A program made the translations under genes and the position numbers. A stretch of 60,171 nt of DNA, from contig NZ_CAMEFG010000022.1 of the NCBI RefSeq assembly GCF_945915435.1, positions 1 through 60,171 on the forward strand, written 5' to 3'. Shown in pieces: positions 44,285 through 52,105 of this stretch. Position 1 is the first letter of the stretch, and every line of letters starts with the position of its first letter. Source of the DNA: an uncultured Paracoccus sp. (GTDB taxonomy: Bacteria; Pseudomonadota; Alphaproteobacteria; Rhodobacterales; Rhodobacteraceae). The notes under the pieces were generated by a model. The model was given only the letters and a program-made list of their open reading frames with translations. It made no database searches and was not told the DNA's origin.

Positions 44285-45067
44285 TCAGGCGATCAGGAAA
44301 TCGCCGATTTCCGTAACGGTTTCAGGTCGTTCCTGCGCGATCAGGTGACCCGTGCCGGGCAGCGTCAGCAGCCGGGCATTGCCCAGCGATTCGATCCACA
44401 GCGGCGCTTGCCCGGCAGGCAGAAGGCGGTCGTTCTCGCCCCAGACCAGCAGCGTCGGATTGGTGATCCGCGCCATCATCCGCCGCAGGTTGGGATGGCC
44501 CATGCCGAAGGGCGCGCAGATGCGCCCGACCGTCTCGCCTTCACGGGCACGCGCGGCGCCGAAGCTTTCGGCAAAGGCGGGGTCGCTGCCATCGGGGAAA
44601 TAGCGCAGCGCGACCGAAACGTCATGGGTCAGATAGCCGGGAAAGTCCTGCGGCGCGATCCCGCCCAGCGCGGTGGCGGGCCAGGCGGGATCGTTCAGCC
44701 CCGCGGGGGCCATCAGCACCACCTTGCCGAAACGCTCGCGCGCCACCGCCGCCAGTTCGGTGGCCATCCACCCGCCCATCGAAAAGCCGATCAGATGCGG
44801 GGTCTCGCCCGGCAGCATCCGGTCCAGCAGGTCCAGGTAATGCACCAGCAGGTCGGCCATTCCCGACAGATGCGGCGCATCGCCGGAATCGCCCATGCCG
44901 GGATGGCTGGGGCAATGGACCCGGAAACGGTCGCTCAGGCCCAGGGCGAAATCGAACCCCTCCAGCGTCGAGGCGCCATGCAGGAACAGCACCGGCTGCC
45001 CCCGACCCGCGACCCTGACGGCGGTTTTCACCCCGCCGATGTCGTATTCGCGCAGTTCAAAGCTCAT
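44285..45067 (-). CDS. Alpha/beta hydrolase
   Basis: A 260-residue hydrolase. The oxyanion region is LFLHGAST, the nucleophile elbow is GFSMGG (Ser near residue 95), the acid is in VWGENDRLLP, and the catalytic His in GTGHLIAQERPE. It is the first gene of the operon with the two-component monooxygenase and the dioxygenase. It may release a phenol from an ester or cleave a C-C bond in a ring-fission product. Its substrate would tell what the whole pathway degrades. GGGGGGAAGG precedes the ATG. Confidence 0.85.
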   Translation of the reverse strand: MSFELREYDIGGVKTAVRVAGRGQPVLFLHGASTLEGFDFALGLSDRFRVHCPSHPGMGDSGDAPHLSGMADLLVHYLDLLDRMLPGETPHLIGFSMGGWMATELAAVARERFGKVVLMAPAGLNDPAWPATALGGIAPQDFPGYLTHDVSVALRYFPDGSDPAFAESFGAARAREGETVGRICAPFGMGHPNLRRMMARITNPTLLVWGENDRLLPAGQAPLWIESLGNARLLTLPGTGHLIAQERPETVTEIGDFLIA

Positions 45068-45085
45068 CCTTCCCCCCCTTGCTGT

Positions 45086-45108
45086 CCGCCGTGCCTCCTA
45101 CACGGCGG
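45086..45108. promoter_or_regulatory. Inverted repeat CCGCCGTG-N7-CACGGCGG in the hydrolase leader
   Basis: A perfect 8-base inverted repeat with a 7-base loop ends 18 bases upstream of the hydrolase ATG. On the minus strand its loop TAGGAGG resembles a ribosome site placed in the hairpin loop. It may be an operator or an mRNA structure that affects translation; neither is shown. Confidence 0.4.
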
Positions 45109-45152
45109 GATGATCGCGCCCGCCCCATCGGGCCGGTTTCAACCACGGGGGG

Positions 45153-45190
45153 ATTTAGGCTTCATCCGTGCTTGGCAGTCAAATGCCAAG
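45153..45190 (-). promoter_or_regulatory. Candidate promoter and operator of the hydrolase-dioxygenase operon
   Basis: CTTGGCA-N6-TGCCAAG (45171-45190) is a perfect inverted repeat. On the minus strand TTGACT (45177-45182) lies inside it, and CTAAAT (45153-45158) follows 18 bases on, giving a fair sigma-70 promoter. A regulator on the palindrome would therefore touch the -35 box. The LysR or the IclR protein encoded near by are the candidates. Confidence 0.45.
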
Positions 45191-45247
45191 AACAGCGGTT
45201 AATATAACCCAAAGATATATTCATGCGGTGATCATCCGGTTCGCCGG

Positions 45248-46006
45248 TCACCGCAATGTCCGGCGCAACCCCTCCTGCACCCGCAGCAGCGCAGGCAGAT
45301 AAAGCGCCGCCAGTTCCCCCGCCGAGGATTGCACCGCCGCCACCCCGGTATTCAGCGCCGCCACGACCTGGCCGCGCATGTCGTAAAGCGGCACGGCTAT
45401 CGAGCGCAGGCCCGGCTCGATTTCCTGGTCGATGACCGCATGGCCGTCGGTGCGGGCCTGCCGGATGCGGGCCATGATCTCATCCGGTGCGGTCAGGCTG
45501 TGGGCGGTGCGGGGGGTCAGGTCCGAACGCTCGACGATGGCGCGCGCCTGCGCTTCGGGCAGGGCGGCCAGCAGCACCCGGCCCATCGAGGTGCAATGCG
45601 CAGGCAGCCGCGATCCCGGCATCAACCCGATGGACATCACCCGCCGCTGCGCCGCCCGCGCCAGATAGACGATCTCGGTCCCGTCGAGGATGGAAACCGA
45701 GGTCGATTGCCCGATCCGTTCGGACAGTTGATCCAGCCAGGGCTGCACCAGTTGCGCCAGCGGCATCGCCGCCAAAGCCCCCATTCCCAGCCGCAGGATG
45801 CGCGGCGTCAGGGCAAAGAACTTGCCGTCGTAATCGGCATAGCCCAGTTCGTGCAGGGTCAGCAGGCAGCGCCGCGCGGTCGCCCGGTCCAGCCCCGTCG
45901 CCTCGGCCACCTCGGCGATGGAAAGGCGCGGGCGTTCGGCGCGAAATGCCTCGATCACGCGCAACCCCTTGGCAAGCGAGGCGATGAAGTCGGTTTTGTT
46001 CACCAT
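45248..46006 (-). CDS. IclR-family regulator, PcaR/PobR-like
   Basis: A 252-residue regulator. The helix-turn-helix at about residues 18-75 reads LSIAEVAEATGLDRATARRCLLTLHELGYA, followed by GKFFALTPRILRLG, as in PcaR/PcaU/PobR proteins. The IclR effector domain follows (SILDGTEIVYLARA, CTSMGRVLLA, DQEIEPGLRSIAVPL). It is divergent from pcaI, which suggests control of pcaIJF in response to a beta-ketoadipate pathway compound. The ATG at 46006 is preferred over a GTG two codons upstream. Confidence 0.88.
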   Translation of the reverse strand: MVNKTDFIASLAKGLRVIEAFRAERPRLSIAEVAEATGLDRATARRCLLTLHELGYADYDGKFFALTPRILRLGMGALAAMPLAQLVQPWLDQLSERIGQSTSVSILDGTEIVYLARAAQRRVMSIGLMPGSRLPAHCTSMGRVLLAALPEAQARAIVERSDLTPRTAHSLTAPDEIMARIRQARTDGHAVIDQEIEPGLRSIAVPLYDMRGQVVAALNTGVAAVQSSAGELAALYLPALLRVQEGLRRTLR

Positions 46007-46026
46007 GCGCACAGGTTTTTACGCAA

Positions 46027-46043
46027 ATTGAACAAAGGTCAAT
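46027..46043. promoter_or_regulatory. Imperfect inverted repeat between IclR gene and pcaI, candidate operator
   Basis: ATTGAAC-AAA-GGTCAAT has six of seven matching pairs and lies in the AT-rich divergent region, 20 bases from the regulator start and 66 bases from pcaI. The position fits an IclR-type regulator that controls itself and pcaIJF. Confidence 0.4.
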
Positions 46044-46108
46044 ATCCGCACGAATTTTCTGGCCCGACGGCAGCCATATGCCCATGAATGCCCCGGCAGG
46101 AGGAGTTC

Positions 46109-46843
46109 ATGGACAAACGCATCCCCAACCTGGCCGAGGCCGTCGCCAGCATCCAGGACGGCGCCACGGTGATGATCGGCGGCTTCGGCGGCTCGGGCGC
46201 GCCGATCGAGTTGATCCACGCGCTGATCGACCGCTATCTGGCGACCGGCAGCCCCGGCAACCTGACCATCGTCAACAACAACGCGGGCAACGGCCATGTC
46301 GGCATCGCCGCGCTGATCGAGCAGGGCATGGTCCGCAAGATGGTCTGTTCCTTCCCGCGCTCGGCCGATCCACGTGTCTTTACCGAGAAATACCTTGCCG
46401 GAGAGATCGAGCTGGAACTGGTCCCGCAAGGCACGCTGGCCGAACGCATCCGCGCGGGCGGCGCGGGCATCCCGGCCTTCTACACGCCCACGGGCTATGG
46501 CACCGATCTGGCCCGCGGCAAGCCCGTGGCCGAATTCGACGGGCGCCACTATGTGCGGGAACGCTGGCTCAAGGCCGATGTGGCGCTGATCAAGGCCGAA
46601 TCGGGCGACCATTACGGCAACCTGACCTATCGCATGGCGGCGCGGAACTTCTCGCCCCTGATGGCGATGGCGGCGGCGCGCACCATCGCGCAGGTGACGC
46701 GGGCGGTCGCGCCGGGCGGAATCGACCCCGAGGCCGTCGTGACGCCGGGCATCTTCGTGTCAGGCATCGTCGAGGTCGCCAATCCGGCGCAGGAAGAGGC
46801 GCTGAACCGCGCAGGCGCCGCCTATCCAGAGGTGCAGCCATGA
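46109..46843 (+). CDS. pcaI: 3-oxoadipate CoA-transferase subunit A
   Basis: A 244-residue CoA-transferase alpha subunit that moves CoA from succinyl-CoA to 3-oxoadipate. The glycine-rich MIGGFGGSGAPIELIHAL is near residues 23-40, and VNNNAGNGHVGIAALIEQGMVRKMVCSFPRS is typical of PcaI. AGGAGGAG stands four bases ahead of the ATG at 46109. It overlaps pcaJ by ATGA. The thiolase two genes on is clearly PcaF-like, which favours 3-oxoadipate over acetoacetate as substrate. Confidence 0.9.
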   Translation: MDKRIPNLAEAVASIQDGATVMIGGFGGSGAPIELIHALIDRYLATGSPGNLTIVNNNAGNGHVGIAALIEQGMVRKMVCSFPRSADPRVFTEKYLAGEIELELVPQGTLAERIRAGGAGIPAFYTPTGYGTDLARGKPVAEFDGRHYVRERWLKADVALIKAESGDHYGNLTYRMAARNFSPLMAMAAARTIAQVTRAVAPGGIDPEAVVTPGIFVSGIVEVANPAQEEALNRAGAAYPEVQP

Positions 46844-47511
46844 CCCCGAAACTGACCAACGCCCAGATCGCCTGGCGCGCGGCGCAGGACATCGCCGATG
46901 GCGCCTATGTGAACCTTGGCATCGGCTTTCCCGAGATGGTGGCCAAGTTCCAGCCGCCGGGCCGCCAGGCGGTGTTCCATACCGAGAACGGCGTCCTGGG
47001 CTTTGGCGAGGCCCCGCCCGCGGGGACCGAGGACTGGGACCTGATCAACGCCGGCAAGAAGGCGATCACGCTGAAACCCGGCGCAGCCTTCTTCCACCAT
47101 GCCGACAGTTTCGCGATGGTGCGGGGCGGGCATCTGGACGTGGCGATCCTGGGCGCCTACCAAGTGGCGCAGAACGGCGACCTGGCGAATTGGTCCACCG
47201 GACCCAGGGGCGTCCCCGCGGTCGGCGGCGCGATGGACCTGGTGCATGGCGCAAGGCGCGTCGCAGTCCTGACCGATCACGTCACCAGGGACGGCAAGCC
47301 CAAGCTGGTCGAAACCTGCACCCTGCCCTTGACCGGCGTGGGTTGCGTGACCCGCGTCTATACCTCGCTTGCCGTGGTAGATGTGCAGGACGGTCGTTTC
47401 GTGCTGCGTGAAAAGCTGTCCACGATTTCCCTTGATGACCTGCAAGCCGTGACCGGCGCGCGGCTGCATCTGGACGGTGCGGTCGGCGATCTGGCCGCGC
47501 CGGAGCTGTGA
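46840..47511 (+). CDS. pcaJ: 3-oxoadipate CoA-transferase subunit B
   Basis: A 223-residue beta subunit. The catalytic glutamate is in FHTENGVLGFG (near residue 51). GADSF/HHADSFAMVRGGHLDVAILGAYQV and GGAMDLVHGARRVAVLTDH are CoA-transferase signatures. It follows pcaI with an ATGA overlap and precedes pcaF by one base. The product is 3-oxoadipyl-CoA. Confidence 0.9.
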   Translation: MTPKLTNAQIAWRAAQDIADGAYVNLGIGFPEMVAKFQPPGRQAVFHTENGVLGFGEAPPAGTEDWDLINAGKKAITLKPGAAFFHHADSFAMVRGGHLDVAILGAYQVAQNGDLANWSTGPRGVPAVGGAMDLVHGARRVAVLTDHVTRDGKPKLVETCTLPLTGVGCVTRVYTSLAVVDVQDGRFVLREKLSTISLDDLQAVTGARLHLDGAVGDLAAPEL

Positions 47512-47512
47512 C

Positions 47513-48712
47513 ATGACCCAAGCCTTCATCTGCGACTATATCCGCACGCCCATCGGCCGTTTCGGCGGCGCGCTGGCCCCGGTCCGCGCGGACGACCTGG
47601 GCGCCATTCCCCTGCGCGCGCTGATGGCGCGCAATCCGGGCGTGGACTGGCAGGCGGTGGACGACGTGGTCTATGGCTGTGCCAACCAGGCGGGCGAGGA
47701 CAACCGCAACGTGGCGCGCATGTCCGCGCTGCTGGCGGGGCTGCCGGTCGAGGTGACGGGCACCACCATCAACCGGCTTTGCGGCTCGGGCATGGACGCG
47801 GTGCTGGCCGCCGCGCGCCAGATCGCCGCGGGCGAGGCGGACCTGATGATCGCGGGCGGGGTCGAATCGATGTCGCGTGCGCCCTTCGTGCTGCCCAAGG
47901 CGGAAAGCGCCTTTTCCCGCCATGCCGAGATCCACGACACCACCATCGGCTGGCGCTTCGTGAACCCGGCGATGCAGGCCGCATATGGCACCGATTCCAT
48001 GCCCCAGACCGGCCAGAACGTCGCCGACGACTATGGCATCCCGCGCGAGGCGCAGGACGCGATGGCGCTGGCCTCGCAAGCCAAGGCGGCGGCAGCCATC
48101 GCCAATGGCCGGCTGGCGCGCGAGATCACGCCGGTCGCGGTGCCCCAGCGCAAGGGCGATCCGATCCCGGTCGAGACCGACGAACATCCCCGCGCCACCA
48201 CGCCCGAGGCGTTGGCCAAGCTGCGCCCGCTGTTTCCGAACGGCTCGGTCACGGCGGGCAATGCCAGCGGCGTAAACGACGGGGCGGCGGCGCTGATCCT
48301 GGCATCCGAGGCGGCGGCGCGCGCGCATGGCCTGACCCCCATCGCCCGCATCCTTGGCGGCGCGACGGCGGGCGTTCCGCCGCGCATCATGGGCATCGGC
48401 CCTGCCCCGGCCAGCCAGAAGCTGATGGCACGGCTGGGCTTGACGCAGGCGGATTTCGACGTGATCGAACTGAACGAGGCCTTCGCTGCCCAGGGCCTCG
48501 CCACGCTGCGCCAGTTGGGCATCGCCGACGACGACCCGCGCGTGAACCCGAACGGCGGCGCCATCGCGCTGGGGCATCCGCTGGGCATGTCGGGCGCGCG
48601 CATCACCGGCACGGCTGCGCTGGAACTGGCGCTGAACGGCGGCAGGCGGGCGCTCTCGACCATGTGCATCGGCGTCGGCCAAGGCATCGCCGTCGCGCTT
48701 GAACGGGTTTAG
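47513..48712 (+). CDS. pcaF: 3-oxoadipyl-CoA thiolase
   Basis: A 399-residue thiolase that splits 3-oxoadipyl-CoA to succinyl-CoA and acetyl-CoA. VVYGCANQAGEDNRNVARM is the signature that separates PcaF from acetoacetyl-CoA thiolases. The catalytic Cys is in NRLCGSGMDAV (near residue 90), His in NPNGGAIALGHPLGMSGAR, and the second Cys in TMCIGVGQG. Its stop overlaps, on the other strand, the stop of the regulator gene that follows. Confidence 0.95.
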   Translation: MTQAFICDYIRTPIGRFGGALAPVRADDLGAIPLRALMARNPGVDWQAVDDVVYGCANQAGEDNRNVARMSALLAGLPVEVTGTTINRLCGSGMDAVLAAARQIAAGEADLMIAGGVESMSRAPFVLPKAESAFSRHAEIHDTTIGWRFVNPAMQAAYGTDSMPQTGQNVADDYGIPREAQDAMALASQAKAAAAIANGRLAREITPVAVPQRKGDPIPVETDEHPRATTPEALAKLRPLFPNGSVTAGNASGVNDGAAALILASEAAARAHGLTPIARILGGATAGVPPRIMGIGPAPASQKLMARLGLTQADFDVIELNEAFAAQGLATLRQLGIADDDPRVNPNGGAIALGHPLGMSGARITGTAALELALNGGRRALSTMCIGVGQGIAVALERV

Positions 48713-49647
48713 ACCGGGAACCGCCTGCCGGTTGCGCCGGTCGATTGCCGGATGGGCTGGCCATAGGCGCGGCGGTGGGCCTTGCTTAGCGCCGCCGCGC
48801 TGGAATAGCCGCAGCGCAGGGCGATTTCGCGCAGGCCAAGCCCGGTTGCGCTGGCCAGTTCGCGGGCCTGCGACAACCGCAGCATCTGGAAATAGCGGCC
48901 TGGCGCCATCCCGGCCTCGGCGCGGAACAGGCGGTCCAGCTTGCTGGCCGAGACGCCGCAGCGCAGGGCGATTTCCGCAAGCGGCAGGGGCGTCTCGACC
49001 GTCTCGGCCATCAGGTTCATCGCCTGCCGCAGCCGCGCTGTGCCCTTGCGGGGCAGGCCGGGCATGGCGGGCGCGGGTTTGCCGGGACCGGCATCGTGCA
49101 GGAACATGTTCGATGCGGCAAAGGCATTGGCCTGGCCGAACCGTTCCGCGATGAAGGCCAGGATCAGGTCCAGCGCCCCCGCCGCACCGCCGCAGGACCA
49201 GACGCGGCCCGCCATGACATAGGGCGCGGGATCGGCCTGCGTATCGGGGAAGGCCTCGGCGAAATCGGCCAGCAGCGACCAATGCAGCGTGGCGCGTTCT
49301 CCGCGCAAAAGCCCCGCCGCCGCCAAGAGCCACGGCCCGCTGTCGGCGCCGATCACGATGCGGCTTTGCCGCGCCAGCCCCGACACCCGGCGCAGCCCCG
49401 CGCCACCGGCATGGCCGCGATAGCCATAGCCCGCGACCACCACCAGCAGGTCGAACATCCCCGCGTCGGGCACATCGGGGACGACCGACAACCCGCTCGA
49501 GGACCGCACCGGGCCGCCCGTCGGCGTCAGCACCTGCCAGCGAATGTCGATCCCGGCCTGGTCGCGGACGGCCCGCAAAGGCTCCAGCAGGCAGGAGAGG
49601 ACCATGTTTGAAAAGCCCTCGAAGAGCAGAAAGCCGATGCGGGTCAT
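48709..49647 (-). CDS. GlxA/CdhR-type AraC-family regulator
   Basis: A 312-residue regulator with an N-terminal DJ-1/PfpI amidotransferase-like domain (about 1-190, with IVIGADSGPWLLAAAGLL around the nucleophile elbow, which holds Ser where active enzymes have Cys). A C-terminal AraC double helix-turn-helix follows (PLAEIALRCGVSASKLDRLF and REIALRCGYSSAAALSKAHR). It is divergent from the carnitine genes and is likely one of their regulators. Confidence 0.87.
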   Translation of the reverse strand: MTRIGFLLFEGFSNMVLSCLLEPLRAVRDQAGIDIRWQVLTPTGGPVRSSSGLSVVPDVPDAGMFDLLVVVAGYGYRGHAGGAGLRRVSGLARQSRIVIGADSGPWLLAAAGLLRGERATLHWSLLADFAEAFPDTQADPAPYVMAGRVWSCGGAAGALDLILAFIAERFGQANAFAASNMFLHDAGPGKPAPAMPGLPRKGTARLRQAMNLMAETVETPLPLAEIALRCGVSASKLDRLFRAEAGMAPGRYFQMLRLSQARELASATGLGLREIALRCGYSSAAALSKAHRRAYGQPIRQSTGATGRRFPV

Positions 49648-49664
49648 GAAATGCCGACCTGTCT

Positions 49665-49691
49665 GGACAACAAGATGACAGGATAGGACAA
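49665..49691 (+). promoter_or_regulatory. GGACAA direct repeat spaced 21 bases, candidate AraC-type site
   Basis: GGACAA occurs at 49665 and again at 49686, exactly 21 bases apart, on the promoter side of the dehydrocarnitine cleavage gene. Direct repeats two helical turns apart are the usual target of AraC-family activators. An inverted CCTGTC/GACAGG pair also spans this stretch. Confidence 0.35.
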
Positions 49692-49743
49692 TCCGCCCGC
49701 CCCGCAACCCCCTAGCATCGGGCGCGCCAGACAGGAGTTCGCC

Positions 49744-50664
49744 ATGCCCTTGACCATGAACCGGGACGTTTTCATCACCTGCGCCGTGACCGGCTCGGGC
49801 GGCACGCAGGACCGTTCGCCCCATGTGCCGCGCAGCCCGCAGCAGATCGCCGACAGCGCCATCGCGGCGGCGAAGGCAGGCGCGGCGGTGGTCCATTGCC
49901 ATGTCCGCGACCCCGAAACCGGCGCGCCCTCGCGCGACCGGGCGCTTTACCGCGAGGTGACCGACCGCATCCGCGCGGCCGAGGTGGACATGGTGCTGAA
50001 CCTGACGGCGGGCATGGGCGGCGACATCGTTTTCGGCAATGCCGAGGCGCCGTTTCCACTGAACGCAGCCGCGACCGACATGGCGGGCGCAACCGAACGC
50101 ATGGCCCATGTCGCGGAATGCCTGCCCGAGATCTGCACGCTGGATTGCGGCACGATGAATTTCGCCGAGGCCGATTACGTGATGACCAACACCCCCGGCA
50201 TGCTGCGGGCAATGGGCGGGATGATGACCGCGCTTGGCGTCAAGCCCGAGATCGAGGCTTTTGATACCGGCCATCTGTGGTTCGCCAAGCAGTTGGTGCA
50301 AGAGGGCACGCTGGACAGCCCCGCGCTGGTGCAGCTTTGCATGGGGGTGCCCTGGGGCGCGCCGAACGACCTGAACACCTTCATGGCGATGGTGAACGCG
50401 ATCCCGCAGGATTGGCTTTGGTCGGCGTTCAGCCTGGGGCGCGACCAGATGCCCTATGTCGCGGCGGCGGTGCTGGCGGGCGGCAATGTCCGCGTGGGGC
50501 TGGAGGACAACCTGTGGCTGGGCAAGGGACAGTTGGCGACCAACGCGCAACTGGTCGAGCGCGCGGTGACGATCATCGAGAACATGGGCGCCCGCGTCAT
50601 CGGCCCGCAAGCCGTGCGGGACCGGCTGGGGCTGGTCAAGCGCGCGCCGGGGGGTGCGACATGA
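49744..50664 (+). CDS. BKACE-family beta-keto acid cleavage enzyme, probable dehydrocarnitine cleavage enzyme
   Basis: A 306-residue (beta/alpha)8 zinc enzyme. Metal-site elements are AVVHCHVRDPETG near residue 49, LNLTAGMGGD near 84, and EIEAFDTGHLWFA. GVPWGAPNDLNTF and NVRVGLEDNLWLGKGQLATNAQLVERA are BKACE signatures. With acetyl-CoA it would convert 3-dehydrocarnitine to acetoacetate and betainyl-CoA. The next gene, overlapping by ATGA, is the carnitine dehydrogenase that supplies its substrate. GACAGGAG precedes the ATG. Confidence 0.88.
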   Translation: MPLTMNRDVFITCAVTGSGGTQDRSPHVPRSPQQIADSAIAAAKAGAAVVHCHVRDPETGAPSRDRALYREVTDRIRAAEVDMVLNLTAGMGGDIVFGNAEAPFPLNAAATDMAGATERMAHVAECLPEICTLDCGTMNFAEADYVMTNTPGMLRAMGGMMTALGVKPEIEAFDTGHLWFAKQLVQEGTLDSPALVQLCMGVPWGAPNDLNTFMAMVNAIPQDWLWSAFSLGRDQMPYVAAAVLAGGNVRVGLEDNLWLGKGQLATNAQLVERAVTIIENMGARVIGPQAVRDRLGLVKRAPGGAT

Positions 50665-52079
50665 GCCGGGCGGCGATCATCGGCGGCGGCGTCATCGGCG
50701 GCGGCTGGGCCGCACGCTTCCTGCTGAACGGCTGGGACGTGGCGGTCTTCGACCCCGACCCGCAGGCCGAACGCAAGATCGGCGAGGTGCTGGCCAATGC
50801 CCGCCGCGCGCTGCCCGCGCTCTATGACCGCGCCCTGCCGCCCGAGGGGCGCTTAACGTTTCACGCCGATCTGGCCGAGGCGGTGGCGGGTGCCTCATGG
50901 GTGCAGGAAAGCATTCCCGAAGTTCTGTCGCTGAAGCATCAGATCCTGCCCGCCATCGCGGCGGCGGCGGGACCGGATGCGGTGATCGGCTCGTCCACCT
51001 CGGGCTTCAAGCCGTCGGAACTGAACGCGGGCGGAACGAATGCCATCGTCGCCCATCCCTTCAACCCGGTCTATCTGCTGCCTCTGGTGGAACTGGTCGG
51101 CGATGCGGCGGCCTGCGCCCGCGCCGCCGACATCCTGCGCGGCATCGGCATGTTCCCCCTGACCGTCCGCAAGGAAATCGACGCCCATATCGCCGACCGC
51201 CTGCTGGAAGCCGTCTGGCGCGAAGCCCTTTGGCTGGTCCGCGACGGCATTGCGACGACCGGCGAAATCGACGAAGCCATCCGCATGGGCTTCGGCATCC
51301 GTTGGGCGCAGATGGGCCTGTTCGAGACCTATCGCATCGCGGGGGGCGAAGCCGGGATGCGGCATTTCATGGCCCAGTTCGGCCCGGCCCTGTCATGGCC
51401 CTGGACCAAGCTGATGGACGTGCCCGAGTTCAACGAAGAGCTGGTCGAACTGATCGCCAGCCAGTCCGACGCGCAATCGGGCCATCTGTCCATCCGCGAA
51501 CTTGAACGGCTACGCGACGACAACCTGGTCGGCATGATGCGCGCCCTGCGCCGGTCGGACAGCGGCGCGGGGGGCGTCTTGCGCGCGCATGAGGCAGCCT
51601 TGCCCGAGCAGGGCGAACAGGACGGGCTGCCCGTCACCGCCGCGCGCCAGGTGCCGGTCACATGGACCGATTACAACGGCCACATGAATGAGACGCATTA
51701 CCTGGAAGCCGCCTCTCTGGCCACCGACCGCTTGCTTGAGATGATCGGGGCGGGGGCGGATTACGTCGCCTCGGGGCGCAGCTTCTTCACGGTGGAAACC
51801 CATATCCGCTATCTGGACGAAATCCACGCAGGCGACCGGCTGACCGTCACGACGCAGGTGCTGGGGGCGCAGGGCAAGAAGCTGCACCTGTTCCACCGGC
51901 TGCATCGCGGCGACGCGCTGGCCGCCACGGTCGAGACGCTGCTGCTGCACACCGACCTGACCACCCGCCGCACCAGCCCGCCCGCGCCCGAGGTGGCCGG
52001 GGCGATGGCCGATTGGGCCGCCCGCCACGCCGGAATGCCCGCCGAAGGGGCGGGGCGTTTCACCGGCCAGCGGGCATAA
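50661..52079 (+). CDS. L-carnitine dehydrogenase fused to a thioesterase
   Basis: A 472-residue fusion. Residues 1-310 are a 3-hydroxyacyl-CoA-dehydrogenase-type NAD enzyme (IIGGGVIGGGWAARFLLNG at 6-24, SSTSGFKPSEL, AHPFNPVYLLPLVELV). This form oxidises L-carnitine to 3-dehydrocarnitine. Residues about 335-455 are a hotdog thioesterase (VTWTDYNGHMNETHYLEAA, with the typical Asp and Asn-Gly-His-Met). That domain should hydrolyse betainyl-CoA to glycine betaine. Together with the preceding gene, the complete carnitine to betaine route lies in two genes. Confidence 0.9.
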   Translation: MSRAAIIGGGVIGGGWAARFLLNGWDVAVFDPDPQAERKIGEVLANARRALPALYDRALPPEGRLTFHADLAEAVAGASWVQESIPEVLSLKHQILPAIAAAAGPDAVIGSSTSGFKPSELNAGGTNAIVAHPFNPVYLLPLVELVGDAAACARAADILRGIGMFPLTVRKEIDAHIADRLLEAVWREALWLVRDGIATTGEIDEAIRMGFGIRWAQMGLFETYRIAGGEAGMRHFMAQFGPALSWPWTKLMDVPEFNEELVELIASQSDAQSGHLSIRELERLRDDNLVGMMRALRRSDSGAGGVLRAHEAALPEQGEQDGLPVTAARQVPVTWTDYNGHMNETHYLEAASLATDRLLEMIGAGADYVASGRSFFTVETHIRYLDEIHAGDRLTVTTQVLGAQGKKLHLFHRLHRGDALAATVETLLLHTDLTTRRTSPPAPEVAGAMADWAARHAGMPAEGAGRFTGQRA

Positions 52080-52105
52080 GGCAGGGTGCGGATGATGTGA
52101 CGGCG

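Noticed and set aside
46109..48712. CoA-transferase and thiolase as acetoacetate pathway serving carnitine breakdown
   Set aside because: The carnitine genes do yield acetoacetate. But the thiolase carries the PcaF signature, and an IclR PcaR-type regulator is divergent from the genes, so 3-oxoadipate is the better assignment.
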